64,000 nucleotides of DNA. Origin: Adiantum capillus-veneris (lineage: Eukaryota > Streptophyta > Polypodiopsida > Polypodiales > Pteridaceae). The position numbers and the translations under genes are program-made. The DNA is taken from the NCBI GenBank assembly GCA_014529385.2, contig CM043963.1:79446412-79510411 (forward strand), read 5' to 3'. Below the pieces are notes generated by a model. The model made no database searches, was not told the DNA's origin, and worked only from the letters and a program-made list of their open reading frames with translations. Below are positions 21,336 to 31,893 of the stretch, one piece after another; positions within the stretch are counted from its first letter, which is position 1, and each line of letters opens with the position of its first letter.

Positions 21336-22292
21336 TCAAGGGGTCAAGGTAGGTTGCAAATCGAAGGCTTCCAGGTAAAGTGATAACACAATTGGTGACT
21401 TTGCAAGTTCACCTTCTTCCATCCACTTAGCATCCATTGGTGGATAGTTTCTGAACTTTACCAAGTAACGCCTAGCAACCTTGCCTTTCACTTTCCTTTC
21501 TCTGTGTGCCAAAATCTGTTCAAGGACCAAGATCTCGTCAAGTTCCTCGACTTCCGGCTGATCTTCAGCTGGCATATCTTCTGGCACATCACCCACATAG
21601 GGTCTGAGAAGACTCACATGAAACACATTGTGAATCTTCCAACTGTCAGGCAATTTCAGCCTATATGCAACATCACTGATTATGTCGCACACTTGAAAAG
21701 GCCCATAGTAACGCATGCTGAGCTTTGGAAACAGTCTTTCCTTGCCCTTCATCTTCTTTAACCTTGCCTTTTCAAAGCGTAAAAGCACCCAGTCACCAAG
21801 TGAATATACCACTTCACGACGGTGACGATCAGCTGCTTGCTTTTGTTTTGCCTGAGTCCTTTCTAAGGCCACTTTGACCTTCTTGTACATTTCATCCATG
21901 TCCTGAACATACTTATCTGCTTCAAATATCTTGTCCTTTGTATGCAGTATGGGAGGAATTTTCTTGCCACCTTCAACTATCTCAAAGGGTGCCTTGCCAG
22001 TTGACGAATGCACTGTATTATTGTATGCATACTCCACCAATGGCAAATACTGCTCCCACTTTCCTTTATGCTCTGGCACATATAACTTCAGCAGATCTAG
22101 GACAGTAGAATTTGCCTCTTCTGACTGCCCATCTGTTTGAGGATGAAACGACGAAGAGAATTTGAGCGTGGTGCCCATATTCTCAAACAAGCCTTTCCAG
22201 AACAAACTTGTCATGCGTGGATCACGGTCGCTAACAATCGACTGTGGCATGCCATGATACTTGAAAATATTGCTCATAAACAAGCGTGCCAT
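21336..22292 (-). pseudogene. Gypsy-B integrase C-terminal part and chromodomain
   Basis: 318-residue frame starting inside the integrase. It has IVSDRDPRMTSLFWKGLF and FHPQTDGQSEEANSTV, carrying the second D and the E of the D,D-35-E triad; then YAYNNTVHSSTGKAPFEIV; the GPY/F-like zone (YYGPFQV, AYRLKLP, HNVFHVSLLRPY); and a chromodomain-like end (EQILAHRERKVKGKVARRYL, then NYPPMDAKWMEEGEL). It joins element DNA to the host genome and, in chromoviruses, targets chromatin. Two stops (22311, 22362) separate it from the main pol frame; otherwise it is continuous. Confidence 0.88.
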
Positions 22293-22361
22293 CTGATCTA
22301 GCTTTATCTTCTACCTGACAGGAATAAAATGAGCATGTTTGCTGAATCTGCAGATAATGGT

Positions 22362-24284
22362 CTAAATACCATCGTTTCCTGTCTGCGTTCTCGGAAGATC
22401 AAAGATAAAATCCATAGCAATACTTTCCCATGGTTTATCTGGAATAGGTAGTGGTTGCAATAACCCTGGTGCCTTTTGCCTGTCAAACTTGACCTTTTGG
22501 CATATTAGGCATTCTCGCACAAAGGCATCCACATCCCTTCTCAATGTAGGCCAATAGAAGAATGTCTCAACCGCTTTAACTGTAGCATCAATACCACGAT
22601 GCCCTGCATACGGTGGGACATGACTCTCTTCCATAACTTTGCGTCGCAATGGCTTTGTGACACACAATCTGCCATGCATCATCATGAACCCGTCTTTAAG
22701 AAGATAGTGTTCATGACGTTGTCCATCCATTAGTTGCTCGAAGACCCTTGCAAAATCTTCATCATTTGCATACTGTTCTCTCATATCATCAAGTTCATGA
22801 TGATAAGGAATCGACACAGCTGAAATTTGTGGCTTCCTTGACAAGGCATCAGCCACAACGTTCTTCTTGCCTTCCACATGCACAATCTGAAAATGGAACA
22901 TGGACAAGATATTTGCCCATCGCATATGCTTCTCAGATAACTTTGTTTGTGTCAAGAAGTATCGCAAGGTCTGATGGTCCGTTTGGACAACGAAATCTGC
23001 ACCTAGCAAGTAGTGTTTCCAACTTAAGAGCGCATGAATCACAGCCAGTAACTCTTTCTCATAGACCTGCATGGTCATCTCTGGCCCTTGCAAAATTCTG
23101 CTCTCATAGGCTACTACCCTGCCATCTTGCATTAGCACTGCACCAATGCTACTACCGCAGCCGTCGCACTGGACCACAAATGACTTCCTAAGATCTGGCA
23201 ACACAATGATTGGATCTGAAGTCATCTTTTCCTTTAAGAGATTAAAAGCTGAAATCTCTTTCTGTGTCCATCTAAAAGTGACTGCCTTCTTTTGAAGAGC
23301 ATGTAAAGGTGAAGCAATCTCAGCGAAATTTCGGATAAACCTTCTGTAATAGGAGCATAGTCCCAAAAAGCTTCGGACATCATGCACCATCTTCAAATTT
23401 GGCCATGACTTGATCGCTTCAACTTTCGCAGAATCCATTCTGACACCATCCTTTGAGACAATGTGTCCCAGAAAGTGAATCTCTTCCAGAAAAAACTCAC
23501 TTTTCTTTGCATTGATGAGCAACCTATGATTGCGTAGCTCTTTGAACACAATGGCCAAGTGATGCCTATGCTCCTCTTCATTCTTTGAGTAGACTATCAT
23601 GTCATCAAAGAATGTACCAACAAACTGCTGGTGTGGACAGAAAATTCTGTCCATCATCCTATTGAACATAGCAGGAGCATTTGTGAGACCAAAGGGCATC
23701 ACTAAAAATTCGTAAAGGCCAAACGTCGTTCTAAAAGCAGTCTTGTGCACATCCTCTGATCTAATGCGGATCTGATGGTACCCACTCTTTAGATCTATCC
23801 TGCTAAACATAGCTGCTCCTTCTAATTTGTCCATAATATCATCAATTCTAGGTTTAGGGAACCTATTCTTGATGGTATTCTTGTTCAGTGCACGGTAGTC
23901 GATGCACATACGCCACGAGCCATCCTTTTTTTGCACCAACAACACTGGAGAATAGAATGGAGATGAACTGGGCTGAATCAGCCCCTTTTCTAACAGCTCC
24001 TGTACTTGGCCCATTATCTCTTTTTGTTGAGCCGCACTAACCCTGTACGGAGGCACAGCCTCTGTATGGCCAGGACATGCCAAACCTGCCTCTGCTGTAT
24101 ACCCCATCTCTTCAGGTCCGATTCCCAACTTTGAAGCCAATTCTGGGGAAATGAAGTTGGCTTTGGCACCTGGATCAAAGAAGATAAGCACTGTTTGATC
24201 TCTAACCTTTCCCCATGGTCTGCAAAGCTCACTTGCATCTGAATTTGGCTTGTCGCCCACCATATCTGGCACTAGACCAGCCAT
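22362..24284 (-). pseudogene. Gypsy-B pol: protease stub, RT, RNase H, integrase zinc finger
   Basis: 640-residue frame. Residues about 33-75 hold a retropepsin start with IFFDPGAKANFISPELA, where D-P-G replaces the usual D-T/S-G. About 77-80 jumps directly to the pre-RT segment VPPYRVSAAQ, so some 150 residues kept in Gypsy-C and Gypsy-D are missing in frame. RT follows with [47 protein letters not shown] and catalytic FFDDMIVYS (about 226). RNase H has VQCDGCGSSIGAVLMQDGR (about 375), YEKELLAVIHAL and VVADALSRK. The H2C2 zinc finger (HRGIDATV, CLICQKVKFD) is at about 555-595. It ends at a TAG in place of the expected Trp codon near the integrase start. Confidence 0.9.
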
Positions 24285-25943
24285 GGGCTTCTTTCCTTTC
24301 CTGTCCTCCTTGTCTTCAGAATCAGCCCGCCTTTTCTTTGTAGGACAGTTGTAAGCAATGTGGCCAGGCTACTCACATATAAAGCATTTGTTTTCTGTCC
24401 TCTGGACCTTCTTTTGCTCTTCTGACTTGCGAGGAAAACGTCTTTTCCATTTCTTCGCTGGTCCTTTTTCTGATTCAGCCGTAGTTTTATCTTTCCCTGC
24501 GTTGACTGACTCCTGAGTCCCTTTAGGAGCCTCATTGGGAACGTGCTTCTTGGCTGAATTTTTCTTGCCTGATCCTGCCTTGACGCCAGTGTGAAATTCA
24601 CAGTCTTCTCCCTTGAGCAAACCATTGCCAGTGTTTGCTACCTCGATGAGCTGCGTCAAAGTAGTGACTTTTGTCTTCGTGCAGTATTTTCTCAATCCTT
24701 TGGGTAGGCCACAACAATATTTTTCAATCTGTTCTGTCAATGGCACAAACCTATAGGAAGTTACTGGAAGTAGAGCTTTCCAAAACTTCCGATTGTAATC
24801 ATCCAGATTTCTGCAAGTGGCGGCATTTAGTTGGTGCCATTCTGTCATGACATCTGCTTCAAAGTCATCAGATAACCATGCTGCTGCAAAAATCTGCTTG
24901 AAGTAAATCCATGTGGACGGAGCTTGCCCTTGAAGCAATAATGTTGTCCACCATTGTCACGCATTCCCTGTCAAGAAAGTGGCTGCCTTGCGGACCTTTG
25001 AAGCCTCTGTAAAATTTCCCCCTGCATAGGCCTTGTCAAACTGTTGGAGGAATGAAAGAGCCTTCTTCCTGTCATCAAACCCTATAAAGGTCGTGAATGA
25101 CACACCTTTGCCACCTTCTTTGTACGGAGTTGGCCTCTCCAGCGGCGTTAAATTGTCATATGGAAGTGACTGAAACATGGGAACACTGTTAGGGTTCATC
25201 CGTGTTCCTTGGCCGCTATTAACTTGACTTGGAAATGCCATATTTGGCTACTGATTTGTAATTCCAGCCATACCAAAATTTGCCTGTGGCATCCCAAATT
25301 GGCCCTGAGTGCTCTGAAACCCTGGTTTCATACCCATGACACTGGACATGGGGTTAGGCATCATCGTTTGAGCACCCCCAAACACTGTTCCTGGCGTGTA
25401 AAACCGATTTCCAGGTGCATGACCAGCCATGCTATGGAATACCGATCCACCTCCAAAATAGCCAGGGTGTACTGAAGGTGGTGGGAAGACCTGTTGCATA
25501 GCCTGTAGGTTGCTTCCCTGCCCATTAGAACCAGCTATAGGCTGCTGAAAGGTGGCGGGCTGAGCTGGTACAGCTTGAAAGACTGGCATCTCAGCCACCT
25601 GTTCTTGCACCTTAGGCATAGGTTGTGGAGACTGCATGTTCTCCGTCAAGTGTACAGGTGTTTCCATTGACTGTGCGGTATGAATCACCTGTACTCGAGC
25701 CTTAACAGGCTTTTGAATATGATCCACTGACCCAACTTGTTGAGACGGAACAGGAGGTTGCAGAAAGGCTAAAAACCTCGGATTCTGCATTACTTGTGTA
25801 AACATAGCCACAGCAGTAGCCAACTGGGTCCTGAACATATCGTCATCTGTCTGTGGTGGTCTTGACGACTCACCCACTTCATGTGTCTGTTGACCTTGCG
25901 AAGAGGAAACCTCTTCAGTCACATCATCTGGTCTGTCAGCCAT
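24272..25943 (-). pseudogene. Gypsy-B gag
   Basis: Starts MADRPDDVTEEVSSSQGQQ at 25943, about 90 bp after the primer site. The first ~230 residues are rich in Q, P, M and F (FGMPQANFGMAG, FPPPSVHPGYF), unusual for gypsy gag and probably disordered. After a stop (25248) the Retrotrans_gag-like capsid follows: FIGFDDRKKALSFLQQFDKAY, KVRKAATFL, (stop 24957) QWWTTLLLQGQ, STWIYFKQIF, YNRKFWKAL, EQIEKYCCGLPKGLRKYC. A basic region precedes a CCHC knuckle (CFICE, stop 24369, PGHIAYNC). Gag packages element RNA. Three stops disable it. Confidence 0.85.
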
Positions 25944-26034
25944 AATTGCAATTCCCTATGTCTGGTCTATGATCCCCTGTGTCTTCAAGTCCAAAACTGA
26001 CCAAGACTCACTTCTATGGGCAAAAGTGATTTAA

Positions 26035-26051
26035 TCCCGTCGATGGAACCA
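26035..26051 (-). other. Gypsy-B primer binding site (not initiator Met)
   Basis: TCCCGTCGATGGAACCA touches the LTR with no gap. It is the 3' end expected of the priming tRNA and differs from the GCTCTGATACCA used by the other elements here. I cannot name the tRNA with confidence. Confidence 0.7.
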
Positions 26052-27422
26052 TGAAACCGGCCTTTTCAATCCAAAAAGGGCGGTAGACTTTACTTCAAAC
26101 CTTGATTTAGCTTTCACCCCTAACTTAGGCGCCCCTTTCGGTATTTCTTTATTGTTCAAAAGAGGGAATAAACGATGTGGTTCTTTCCAAGCTGCCCCGC
26201 ACAACCTTGGCTGAATTTTGACTGTTCTAGCCTGATTTCGGCAATATAACTGTACTAGAACCCTTCACGGTCAGTATTCCCATGCATTAAATGACTTTCC
26301 CGACGCATACGGGCACTTTACAAAACCTGGCGAGAATCTGCAGCACGCTGAATTCTCTGTTTTCAGCCCCGAAAATGTGCCAGATCACTTGTACAGCGGT
26401 CCCCTTGCATCCCCGAACCTCCTGGAGGTATTAAGGTCCGTTTAGGGCCAAAACCCTAAACCTGAAAAAATACACAGCAGGCTGTAATTTACTGTTTTGG
26501 GCTCCGTTTCGCATGCCGGTCGCATCCTTAGCAAGTCCTAGAGCTCCCGCACCTGTAGGGCTACTTGCCCTTTGAATCGGACGAGATTTCTGGTGTGAAA
26601 CCTCTCCGAATTCACCTGTACCTGCGGGGGGATTAGCGGCTAGCTAATCCAGTACCTGTGCAAGAGGCTCTTGCCTCGGCAATCGCGCATGAACCCACAC
26701 AACTGTACATTGGTCAAATGATGAGCCCACTAGAGGGGCATAACATACTGCCAAAGGGGAGAGAGAGGGCAGTGCATAGCGTGCAGGGCATCACTCCTGG
26801 CACCGCACTGTGCATAAGAGGGAAAGCAAGCACTCCATAGCTCTTAACCTGTGACAAATCTGAAAATGAGGCTCTCCCCCTCCTAAACTCAGCGCCACTT
26901 CTTGTTGCATGAGGCAAGTGCACCAGAAGGTGCCACTTGGCACATTTACAAGCATTTTCCCGTTTCGAGGTTGTCGTCTAAAAATATCCCAACCGGTTGC
27001 CCAGTTGACTTCACGGCAGAGTAAGAAAATGTTCCCCTTGTCATTCCGGAGATAATGACGTCAACACATTTTCATGTCCCAAAATAGCAGTTCCCTAAAT
27101 TTTAGGAGATGTTGCCATTGTATCTTTCTAGGTCATCCGACCCTCTATGTACACTGCGGCCACATCCAGAACTGAAATGTAGCCTCTGTAGCAAAGGATT
27201 CCACTTTGGCTAGTCAATGATCCCACTTGGCTAAACCATAGTCCTTGTCCAACCTTAGTGCTCTCTTGCCCTCAGGCTTGGACTCCCTCTGGACAGTTCC
27301 ACACTAGCTATGCAATGCAGGGCAATTAGATTTCCCGAGGGGTGTTTCCAAAAAGTGAAAGTGAATAGATAATAAGAAAGAAATCAACAAAAAGGATAGA
27401 TAGTAGTCACATGCTGGTGACA
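26052..27422 (-). repeat. Gypsy-B 5' LTR (copy 3)
   Basis: TGAAACCGGCC to GGTGACA, followed by TACGC. About 100 bp present in copies 1 and 2 are deleted near 26119, between TTTCACCC and CCTAACTT. The conserved block (26117-26150) survives except for its first bases. Confidence 0.88.
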
Positions 27423-27427
27423 TACGC

Positions 27428-28428
27428 AATGACTTGAGACCAAATCTTGATATGAAGTCCATTAAGGGAGTCTTCCTAGGTTATGGAGAAGGAGGTGAAA
27501 TGAGCTATAAAGTGTGGTTACCACAGTTTAGAAAGGTGATACGCAACCGAGATGTAGTGTTCAATGAAGCAAAATTTCCTAAGAATGCTACAAAATCTGA
27601 AAACAGTCAGATTTCATCCTTCCGTGCCACCCATTGATGTTGAAAAAGAGCCTCATGACGCATTACTGCAAACTAAAAATGATAATCAGCCGGTTAACCT
27701 TGAGCCAAAGAGGTAGGACATGATATTGATGCTCCTAATGAGGATGGATAGCCACCTGAATTGGCTGAAAATGATTTTCAACAGCACGATAGAGCTCAAA
27801 ATGAGTTGCCTTATGATGTAGAACCGTTGCCTGCCAATGTAGATCATTGGGTACGCAAGTCAACTCGTTTGAGAAGGCAACCGCACAGATTTAACCCCTC
27901 TTTGGATCATGTAATGTTGAGAGATGAGGGTGAACCTCTTACATATAAAGAGGCCAAATCATGTAAGTCAAGCAGTAAGTGGGAGCTTGCAAATCAAGAG
28001 GAAATGAAATCCTTGTATGCAAATGATACTTGGAATCTTATGCCATTGCCTAAAGGGAGAAAGTCTCTTCCTAACAAATGGGTGTACAAGATTAAGATTG
28101 TGGATGAAAAACCCAAGTACAAGGCAAGATTGGTTGCAAAAGGAATGCACAAAAAGAAGGAATTGATTTTCAAGAAATGTTTTCCCTTGTTGTAAAGCTT
28201 ACAATGTTACGTATCCTTTTTGCTCTCTTTGCGGTGCTTGATTTGAAATTGAATCAAATGGATGTAAAGACAGCGTTTTTGCATGGTAACATTGAAGAGG
28301 ACATATACATGAAACAACCTTAAGGTTTTGTAGTTCCTACACACGAGGAACTTGTATGCAAACTAAAAAGGACTCTGTATGGTTTGAGACAATCATCACA
28401 GCAGTGATATAAGAAGGTTGACACTTTT
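27428..28428 (+). pseudogene. Copia-A integrase end, linker and RT 5' part
   Basis: Continues the copia frame in phase after the insertion: NDLRPNLDMKS, GVFLGYGEGGEMSYKVW and VVFNEA (integrase C-terminal side), a linker with a frameshift near 27620, then RVFVRKSTRLRR-like VRKSTRLRRQPHRFNPSLD, KEAKSCKSSSKWELANQEEM, NDTWNLMPLPKGRKSLPNKW and YKARLVAKG, the start of copia RT. From 28196, MDVKTAFLHGNIEEDIYMKQ is visible, followed by stops at 28321 and 28408. It would be the polymerase portion of the Copia-A polyprotein; at least one frameshift and two stops make it dead. Confidence 0.85.
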
Positions 28429-29448
28429 ATGCTATCTCAAGGCTTTAAACGCAACCATGCAGATCATTGTTTGGATACGAAAAAGGATGAAGATGGTAGT
28501 CCCATCATACTTGTTCTCTATGTTGATGACATGCTGCTTGCCGAGAAACGTAAGGCTAGTTTGGATGCTCTGAAACGTAAGCTAAATTCAGCATTTGCTA
28601 TGAAGGATTTGGGTGATGCAGAGCATATTTTGGGCATGCATATTAAAAGAGATAGAAAGCTGAAATTGTTGTTTTTATCTCAAGAAAGGTACATTGCAAA
28701 AGTACTTGACAAATTTAATATGGTTGATGCTAAGCCTCTTGGAGTACCTTTACCTCCATACACTATGCTTAGCAAAGCAGATTACTCAAAGGATGAGGTG
28801 GCATTGAAACCAATGAAGGGAATCCCTTATGCATCAGCTTGTGGTTCTCTTATGTATGCTATGGTTGCCACTCGTCCCGACATTGCTTATGCAGTGGGAG
28901 TTGTTAGTCCATACATGTCGAATCCTGGCAAAGCGCATTGCAAAGCTGTCAAATGCATTCTGAGATATTTGAAAGGTACACAGTCAAAGTTTATTTGTTA
29001 TGGCAAAAGTGACTTAGAGTTACAGGGATATTGTGATGCAGACATGGCAGGTGACATGGATACAAGGAAACCTACCAGTGGATATGTATTTGCTATTTCT
29101 GGTGGTGCAGTCTCTTTGTATTCTAGGTTGTAGAAAATTGTGGCATTGAGTACTACTGAGGCTGAATACATTTTAGCCACAGAGGCTTCAAAGGAGGCCA
29201 TTTGGTTGGGCAGACTTGCAAAAGAACTTGGCATGCCTGCTCATACACCTGTGTTGGGTTGTGATAGCCAGAGTGCTATCTACTTAGCCAAAAATGCCAT
29301 GTTTCATGCGCGTACCAAACACATAGATGTGCGGTACCACTTCATACGTCAAGTATTGGAGAATGGTCTAGTTACCTTGAATAAGATCCATACACAAGAT
29401 AACCGTGCAGATGTTCTCACCAAGAGTCTTGCTAAGGCTCAACATTAG
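28429..29448 (+). pseudogene. Copia-A RT C-terminal part and RNase H
   Basis: Frame 28429-29133 has catalytic LYVDDMLLAEK (about residue 35), MKDLGDAEHILGM, the RT thumb (QERYIAKVLDKFNM), YASACGSLMYAMVATRPDIAYAV, and the RNase H start YCDADMAGDMDT, PTSGYVFAISGGAVS. A TAG at 29131-29133 stands where Copia-B has a Gln codon. Frame 29140-29448 completes RNase H: ALSTTEAEYILATEASKEAI, CDSQSAIYLAKN, TKHIDVRYHFIRQVL, NRADVLTKSLA. The C-terminus is followed at once by the polypurine tract and LTR. Confidence 0.88.
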
Positions 29449-29502
29449 CATTGCATACAGCTGGTGGGAGTTGGTTAACTTAAAGGCATCATTTATACCT
29501 TT

Positions 29503-29513
29503 AAGTGGGAGGT
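29503..29513 (+). other. Copia-A polypurine tract
   Basis: AAGTGGGAGGT directly before the LTR start TGTTGGG. Confidence 0.8.
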
Positions 29514-29656
29514 TGTTGGGTTAAAGGCCCTAAATAACCTCTATTGTATATTTTTATACTTTGTCCAGGTTCACATTGAACCGGACACATTTTTTAAAGT
29601 CACTTATAATAAAAGTCGGAAAGCCCAAAAAACTCAATCATTGAGTTTTTCTGAAA

Positions 29657-29738
<82 letters not shown>

Positions 29739-29836
29739 GCACTAGCTCTCTGCTGCACCTTGCCTCCTGCTTCTTGCCCCTATCCTGCACTACATCGCGA
29801 CCGGCACCTACCGGCACCCTCTGCTTCGCGCTTTCA
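29514..29836 (+). repeat. Copia-A 3' LTR
   Basis: TGTTGGG to TTTCA, then the CAAAA target duplication. Longer than the 5' copy mainly because its CT tract (29660-29738) has expanded. Confidence 0.88.
29660..29738. repeat. (CT)n microsatellite in Copia-A 3' LTR
   Basis: Roughly 39 CT units where the 5' LTR (near 6637) has about eight. Confidence 0.97.
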
Positions 29837-29841
29837 CAAAA

Positions 29842-30214
29842 GACGGATACTCTCAGCTTGGACCGCCCATCGACGGGAGCCCTGTGTGGACACATCGACC
29901 GGCCAAGGTGGGGCTCGGACCACCATGGCCAGAGAGATAGCATTCATCATGCAGAGTGTGTACATTCTATGGCCACCCCTTCAGAACATTCAAGAGCTAC
30001 CAGACAACAGTTCTTTGTATGCACCACTATTTTGTCTGCCTTGTCTAGAGGCAACATTGCATTGATACTTTGAAGCCACAATGCTTGGTGTAGCACGACT
30101 ATAGGGCTACATAGGTCCCAACTTGCATGGCCACCTTGGTGGATGTACTCCAGCCTTCTCTTCCAGTTGTGGACCATACTTGGTCCAGGCGCTCGGGCCC
30201 GGAAGGTTATTTAA
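29842..30214. other. Unassigned 370 bp at right edge of Copia-A
   Basis: No homology recognised. It is neither the continuation of the inverted RT at 6118-6500 nor clear gypsy sequence until about 30215, where gypsy residues LTNKVLTKCHGPFAGH begin. Confidence 0.45.
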
Positions 30215-31033
30215 TGCGAAAAACCGTGTTGCGTCACACAAGGCTTGACGAATAAGGTCTTGACAAAGTGCCATGGTCCATTTGCTGGGCATAGAGACAT
30301 CGAGAGTACCTTGAAAGGTGTGGAAAAGTATTTCTACTCGCCTAGGCTCAGAAAGGATGCGGATGAGTTTGTACGCACTTGTTTAGTGTGTCAGAAGGTC
30401 AAGTTTGACAGACATAAAACAACAAGCCTACTACAACCTTTACCGATTCATAACCGACCTTGGGAGAGTATAGCAAAGGACTTTTATCTTTGATCTTCCA
30501 AAGACTCAGAGTGGGCATTGGCATTTGGACAGTCATCGACCGATTCAGTAAATAGGCTCACTTTATTCCAGTAAAGAAGACAGTAAAAGCCGATTTTGGC
30601 CAAGCTGTTTGTCTTGCAGATTTTCAAATTACATGGTATGCTTGAATCTATCATGTCGGATAGAGATACCCGATTTACAAGTTTGTTTTGGAGAGCAATA
30701 TGGGAGAATATAGGCACAAGCCTTAAATTCTTGTCCCCATTTCATCCACAGACAGATGGACAGTTGGAGATAGCCAACTCAGTGGTTTTAGTCTTGTTGA
30801 AGTCATATATCTCCGATCAGAAGACATAGTGGGAAAAGTCTTTGTCCTTGGTGGAGTTTGCTTACAACAACACAATTCACGCCTCTACAAGGAAGGCGTC
30901 ATTTGAGATTGTCGAGGGTGTCAGAAAGGTCCCGCCGATTCTGAGCACCAAGGATAAGATCAATATACACAAATCTGGACACTGCTTTTACCAAGGTACG
31001 GGAGGCTTTAAAGAAGTCTCAAGCACGGCATAA
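30215..31033 (+). pseudogene. Gypsy-A integrase (zinc finger and core)
   Basis: 30245-30493 reads GPFAGHRDIESTLKG, YSPRLRKDADEF, CLVCQKVKFDRHK and PWESIAKDF, the H2C2 zinc finger and start of the core. A frameshift follows near 30493. 30596-30829 has MSDRDTRFTSLFWRAIWENIG and SPFHPQTDGQLEIANSV, which supply the second D and E of the catalytic triad. A stop at 30827, then 30842-31033 gives LVEFAYNNTIHASTRKASFEIVEG. It is close in sequence to the Gypsy-B integrase. Stops and shifts rule out activity. Confidence 0.85.
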
Positions 31034-31882
31034 TAAGGCATCAGACAAGCATCGACGTGACTTGCAGTTGAAGGAAAATGATTGAGTGCTACTCAAGTTT
31101 GAGAAACCACCCTTACGAAAGCGGAAGGGCAAGGAGAGACCTTTCCAAAGCTAAGTATACGATATTATGGACCCCTTCCAAGTACAGAAAAAGATAAATG
31201 ATGTATCCTTCAGAGTGAAGTTACCGGGTACTTGAAAATGCATTTCATGTGAGTCTATTGAGAACTTCAAAGATCAAGTGTCAGTGGACAAGGAGCTAGG
31301 AGAGCAACCAGAAGTGGAAGCGATGGAAGAGATACTCATTCCAGAACAAGTCTGGGCTCACAAGGAAAGGAAAGTAAAAGGTTATCTGACGCGACACTAT
31401 TAGGTCAAGTTTAGGAATTATCTGGCTCTTGATGCCAAGTGGACAGAGAAGGACTTCGCAGATACTGCTCAGATACTAGAGCTTTACCTTGAGGCTTTTG
31501 GATTAGCACCAACTATTCCAAAAGCTACCATGAATCAGTGGGTTGGATACGGTGCGGTGTGGACTGCAGAAGTGGAGTCACTCCGCTCCTTTGTCAAAGA
31601 GCACCACTTCCTCCGCTAGCTTTTAGAGTCAACAGACGCACTTAGGGTCAATAGAGCGGAACGTGCCAGGGAGGTTTATACTAGAACTTCAGTGACACAA
31701 AGAGATCACTTTACAGGCTCAGACGATACCAAGCAAAGGGACGTCACACATAGATCTTCGCATTCTTTCAAAGATCCACTTCCAACAGTCACACAACAAG
31801 GAGTTACCCTTGATAGAGCAAAGACACTAGAGCCAACAAGAGATAGAACACTCGGATTTCGGACACCTCGCCTCTACGAGTG
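31034..31882 (+). pseudogene. Gypsy-A integrase tail and chromodomain
   Basis: Broken frames show RPFPKLS-like and YGPFQVQKKI-like residues near 31130-31200 (GPY/F zone), then EEILIPEQVWAHKERKVKG near 31330-31380 and FRNYLALDAKWTEKDFADT and LYLEAFGLAPTIP near 31410-31520, a chromodomain-type end. An extra C-terminal open stretch (31692-31883, polar, TQRDHFTGSDDTKQRD) runs to a stop just before the LTR. I recognise no function for this extension. Confidence 0.72.
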
Positions 31883-31893
31883 AGAGATGACAG

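Larger units (their letters stand above)
20768..26051 (-). mobile_element. Gypsy-B internal region (gag-pol, Ty3/gypsy chromovirus)
   Basis: On minus from the primer site at 26051: gag (25943 to about 24300), a truncated protease fused to RT, RNase H, integrase and a chromodomain (end 21336). All domains lie in one phase interrupted by five stops, at 25248, 24957, 24369, 22362 and 22311. Several are TAG where relatives have TGG, or TGA where CGA is expected. The protease C-terminal half is missing, so the element would need help even without the stops. Confidence 0.88.

Noticed and set aside
31692-31883. Envelope-like gene after the integrase of Gypsy-A
   Set aside because: Only 63 polar residues with no signal peptide or membrane segment; best seen as a C-terminal tail of pol.
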